Shown in pieces: positions 27,764 to 30,580 of a stretch of DNA of 30,580 nucleotides. This stretch comes from Proteobacteria bacterium UBA4656. GTDB taxonomy: Bacteria > Pseudomonadota > Gammaproteobacteria > Xanthomonadales > Ahniellaceae. Both the position numbers and the translations under genes were made by a program. The stretch is from contig DHLY01000009.1 of NCBI GenBank assembly GCA_002405525.1, positions 1,386 through 31,965 on the forward strand, read 5' to 3'. The notes below the pieces were generated by a model. That model ran no database searches. It was not told the DNA's origin and saw only the letters and a list, made by a program, of their open reading frames with translations. How positions within the stretch are numbered: the stretch's first letter is position 1; each line of letters begins with the position of its first letter.

Positions 27764-30580
27764 ATGCGACTTCAAGAAGACCTCGACTTCACCACCCTGA
27801 GCTGGGTCAAGCAGGAGCTCGACGCGACGCTCAAGCAGGCGCGCCAGGCCCTGGAGGCGTACGTCGAGGATCCGGCCGATGCCAGCCTGATCCGCTTCTG
27901 CGCCGGTTACCTGCACCAGGTGCAGGGAACCCTGCGCATGGTCGAGCTGTACGGCGCGGCGATGCTGGTCGAGGAGATGGAGCGGCTCGCGACTGCGCTG
28001 CTCGAGGAGCAGGTGCGCCAGCGCGAGGACGGCTACTCCGTGCTGATGCGCGGCATGGTGCAGCTGCCCGACTATCTGGAGCGACTGCAGGGCGGTCACA
28101 AGGACATTCCCATCGTCCTTTTGCCGCTGCTCAACGACCTGCGAGCCTGCCGCGGCGAGAAACTGCTTACGGAGAGCGTGCTGTTCTCGCCCGATCTCGC
28201 CGCCCCGCTGCCCGTCTCGGCCGCCGGCGCCGCGGCGCCCGTGCCGGACCTGGAGCTCAGGGCGCAGGCCGCGCGCCTGCGGCACGGCTTCCAGGTCGCC
28301 CTTCTGCGCTGGTTCCGGAACAACCGCGTCGAGCAGGCCCTCGAGGGCCTGACCCGCACCCTGGACAGTCTGCTCGCGGGCACCAACCAGGAAGAAGCTC
28401 GCCGGCTGTGGTGGATTGCCGGCGGCGTGGTCGAGGCGCTGCGCGAGCGTGCGCTGGAGCCCAGTACCGCGCTGAAAAGCCTGTTCGGGCGCGTCGACCG
28501 CGAGATCAAGCGGCTGGTCGATCTCGGGGAGGCCGGATTCCGCATCGAGCCGCCGCGCCAGTTGGCGAAGAGTCTGCTCTACTACGTCGCGCACTCCACC
28601 GCGACCAACCCGCGGTCGGCCGAGGTGAAGCGAACCTACCGGCTGGACAACCTGTTGCCAACCGAGCAGGAGCTCAGCCACGCCAAGGGCGCTCTGGGCG
28701 GGCGCAATCGTGTCCTGCTCGACACGGTCTCGGTGGCGATCAAGGACGACCTGCTGCGGGTCAAGGATGCGCTCGATCTGCATCTGCGCAAGCCGGGAGC
28801 GGCTGCAGCCGACCTCGGCGCGCAGGCGGAGGTCCTCGACCGGGTCGCCGATACGCTGGGCATGCTCGGCCTCGGCGTGCCGAGGCGCTTGGTGCAGCAG
28901 CAGCGCACGATGCTTGCCGGAGTCGCCGCCGGCAGCCGCCCGGCAGACGAAGCCGGATTGCTCGACATCGCGAGCGCATTGCTTTTCGTCGAGTCCTCGC
29001 TGGACGAGAACATCAACAGCCTCGGCGCCAGCGCTGACCTGGCGCAGGGCGGGCCGGTCGCGGTCGGCGGTGACACCGGACTGCCGCAGGCCGAGGTGCG
29101 CCGCATTCTCGACGCGGTGATGAAGGAAGCGCACGAGAACCTGCGCAAGGCCAAGGAGGACGTGGTCGCCTTCATCGAGGCGCCCTGGGATCACGCGAAG
29201 GTGGCGCGCGTACCCGGCCTCCTGGAGGAAATCGCCGGCGCGATGCGGATGCTTGCGCTCGAAGCGCCGGCCGACCTGGTGGACTCGCTGTGTCGCTTCA
29301 TCGAGGTCGAGCTGCTGCGCTTGAAGCGGGTGCCCAGTCAGGAGCAGATGGACAGGCTCGCCGACAGCATCTCGTCGATCGAATACTACGTCGAGGCCGC
29401 GCGAGAGCAGCGCGTGGGCCGCGAGCGCATCCTCGACGTGACCCGCGCCAGCCTGGAGTCGCTCGGCTACTGGCCGGTGCCCGCCGATGCGCAGGCGACC
29501 GCGGCCAGCGAACTCGACGAGATCGCCGGCGCGCAACTGGAGGCGTCCGCACCCGACGAGGACGATGCGGTCGTCGAGCCGCCCTTGACCACCGGGAGCA
29601 CGACCCCCGGCGCTGCCGCGCCCGACGGGGCGATGCCGAGCCTCGACGAGTTCCTCGCCCGCCTCGAGCGCGGCGGGGCGCCACCGCTGGTCGACGACGC
29701 GGTGCCGGCGAAGGTTGAACTCACCAGCGCGGTCGAAATCAATACCGGTGTCGACGCTGGCGCACCGCCGGTCGACGGGTTCGCGGGACCCGAGGCGCCG
29801 CCGACTCAGGATCTCGGCGGTTTGCGGCTCGTGGAGACCGAGCCGCGGGGGGCACTCGACTCCGACGCCGACCCGGAGTACGTGTGGGTCGAGGACGAAA
29901 GCCCCGGGCCTGCGCCCGAACCGGCCGCCGCGCCGGCGTTCGAGGCGGTGTCGGCCGACGAGATCGACGACGAGATTCGCGAGGTGTTCATCGAGGAGGT
30001 GGTCGAGGAGATCGACAACCTGCGCCGCCAGCTGCCGCTGTGGCGTGCCGCGATCGATGACCTGGAGCCCTTGAAGCCGATCCGCCGTTCGTTCCACACC
30101 CTCAAGGGCAGCGGCCGACTGGTCGGCGCGCGGGCGCTTGGGGACTTCTCGTGGAAGATCGAGGGCATGCTGAACCGCGTGCTTGATGGTTCGATCCGGC
30201 AGGGACCGGCGGTGGTCGATGTTCTCGAACACGCGATTGAGGCGCTGCCCATGTTGCTGGCTGCGCTGCGCGGCGAGACGGCACAGCCGGTGGACCTCGT
30301 GGCGATCGTGGCTGTTGCCGATCGGGTGTCGGCCGGCGAGGATGCGCGGGTGCCGAGAACCGCGAGCTCGCCTCGCCTTCGCCGCGTGCAGGTGCCCCGT
30401 CCGGCAGCGATCGCGAACTCGGATGGCCTTCCGACCGCGGTCCACCTGCCCGCCTCCGAACTGGCCATTCCGGTGTCCGGTGCCGCCGTCGAGCCTGCGC
30501 CGATCGAACCCGCGGCGATCGAACCCGCAGCCATCGAACCCGCGGCCATCGAAACCGCGGCCATCGAAACAGCGGCCATC
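27764..30580 (+). CDS. chpA: Chemotaxis hybrid histidine kinase ChpA, N-terminal 939 residues
   Basis: ChpA is the very large kinase of the Pil-Chp system, with several Hpt domains, a CheA core and a receiver. The frame is open from ATG 27764 to the window end, so kinase, CheW and receiver parts lie outside. Visible: a first Hpt-like domain with His51 in GYLHQVQGTLRMVELYG, where Gln replaces the Lys that usually follows in such motifs; a long helical FimL-like region (about 130–440); a second Hpt-like bundle lacking the His (about 460–530, EIAGAMRMLALEAPADL); an acidic linker; and a complete Hpt with His778 in HTLKGSGR. The tail is a 15-nt repeat linker. It is 31 bp after pilK. Confidence 0.93.
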   Translation, partial: MRLQEDLDFTTLSWVKQELDATLKQARQALEAYVEDPADASLIRFCAGYLHQVQGTLRMVELYGAAMLVEEMERLATALLEEQVRQREDGYSVLMRGMVQLPDYLERLQGGHKDIPIVLLPLLNDLRACRGEKLLTESVLFSPDLAAPLPVSAAGAAAPVPDLELRAQAARLRHGFQVALLRWFRNNRVEQALEGLTRTLDSLLAGTNQEEARRLWWIAGGVVEALRERALEPSTALKSLFGRVDREIKRLVDLGEAGFRIEPPRQLAKSLLYYVAHSTATNPRSAEVKRTYRLDNLLPTEQELSHAKGALGGRNRVLLDTVSVAIKDDLLRVKDALDLHLRKPGAAAADLGAQAEVLDRVADTLGMLGLGVPRRLVQQQRTMLAGVAAGSRPADEAGLLDIASALLFVESSLDENINSLGASADLAQGGPVAVGGDTGLPQAEVRRILDAVMKEAHENLRKAKEDVVAFIEAPWDHAKVARVPGLLEEIAGAMRMLALEAPADLVDSLCRFIEVELLRLKRVPSQEQMDRLADSISSIEYYVEAAREQRVGRERILDVTRASLESLGYWPVPADAQATAASELDEIAGAQLEASAPDEDDAVVEPPLTTGSTTPGAAAPDGAMPSLDEFLARLERGGAPPLVDDAVPAKVELTSAVEINTGVDAGAPPVDGFAGPEAPPTQDLGGLRLVETEPRGALDSDADPEYVWVEDESPGPAPEPAAAPAFEAVSADEIDDEIREVFIEEVVEEIDNLRRQLPLWRAAIDDLEPLKPIRRSFHTLKGSGRLVGARALGDFSWKIEGMLNRVLDGSIRQGPAVVDVLEHAIEALPMLLAALRGETAQPVDLVAIVAVADRVSAGEDARVPRTASSPRLRRVQVPRPAAIANSDGLPTAVHLPASELAIPVSGAAVEPAPIEPAAIEPAAIEPAAIETAAIETAAI
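30491..30580 (+). repeat. 15-nt in-frame tandem repeat in chpA
   Basis: Six consecutive 15-nt units, each coding Glu-(Pro/Thr)-Ala-(Ala/Pro)-Ile, fill the last 90 bases and may continue past the edge. Units at 30491, 30506, 30521, 30536, 30551 and 30566 differ by a few bases. The repeat sits in the linker after the Hpt domain with His778; copy-number change would alter linker length in steps of five residues without shifting frame. Confidence 0.85.

Overview
The window reads as chromosomal DNA from a GC-rich gammaproteobacterium, most likely of the Lysobacterales (Xanthomonadales) and perhaps close to Rhodanobacteraceae. Three things point there: the accA–tilS pair; the run gshB–tonB–yqgE–ruvX–pyrR–pyrB lying back to back with pilGHIJK–chpA (the gammaproteobacterial order known from Pseudomonas); and a small secreted protein ending in ANGFEP, a tail I recall from secreted proteins of this order. 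Almost every base is in a gene. The longest gap is about 250 bp (23113–23362), and I saw no tRNA, rRNA, insertion sequence or CRISPR array.

Layout. 1–3102 (minus strand): membrane protein, DUF3598 protein, accA, and tilS running off the left edge. 3179–4479 (plus): a DoxX-like membrane protein coupled to a BtaA-like (DUF3419) methyltransferase-fold enzyme. 4594–12448 (plus): the accessory island of the window, an apparent operon of four paralogous secreted fibre proteins. Each has a signal peptide, a conserved N-terminal module, a shaft of 10–11 repeats of about 15 residues with a GG core, a Cys/Asp-rich cap and a C-terminal peptidase S74 (intramolecular chaperone) domain. A 96-residue secreted protein lies between copies 1 and 2. 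12465–15967 (minus): purB, the ribosomal oxygenase roxA, and a GNAT–DUF7931 fusion, each overlapping the next by 8 nt. 16095–18697 (plus): fumC and a Pro/Ala-rich exported protein with an internal duplication. 18714–23112 (minus): gshB, tonB, yqgE, ruvX, pyrR, pyrB. 23363–30580 (plus): pilG, pilH, pilI, pilJ, the cheR-like pilK, and the first 939 codons of chpA, which is cut by the right edge.

How they work together. The right third is the Pil-Chp chemosensory system that controls type IV pilus twitching: PilJ receptor, PilI coupling protein, PilK methyltransferase, ChpA hybrid kinase, PilG and PilH regulators. The middle is housekeeping metabolism (pyrimidine and purine synthesis, glutathione, fumarate). 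The left includes fatty-acid initiation (AccA) and tRNA-Ile lysidine formation (TilS).

The most unusual element is the four-gene S74 fibre array. Its ends are nearly identical at DNA level (one 74-nt block is identical in all four copies), while the repeat shafts have diverged, suggesting duplication with recombination or gene conversion. These proteins look like phage tail-fibre C-termini placed on secreted proteins with no phage neighbours and no outer-membrane anchor. A second recurring pattern is short perfect inverted repeats that begin inside stop codons at all three visible plus-strand unit ends (4478, 12445, 18694).
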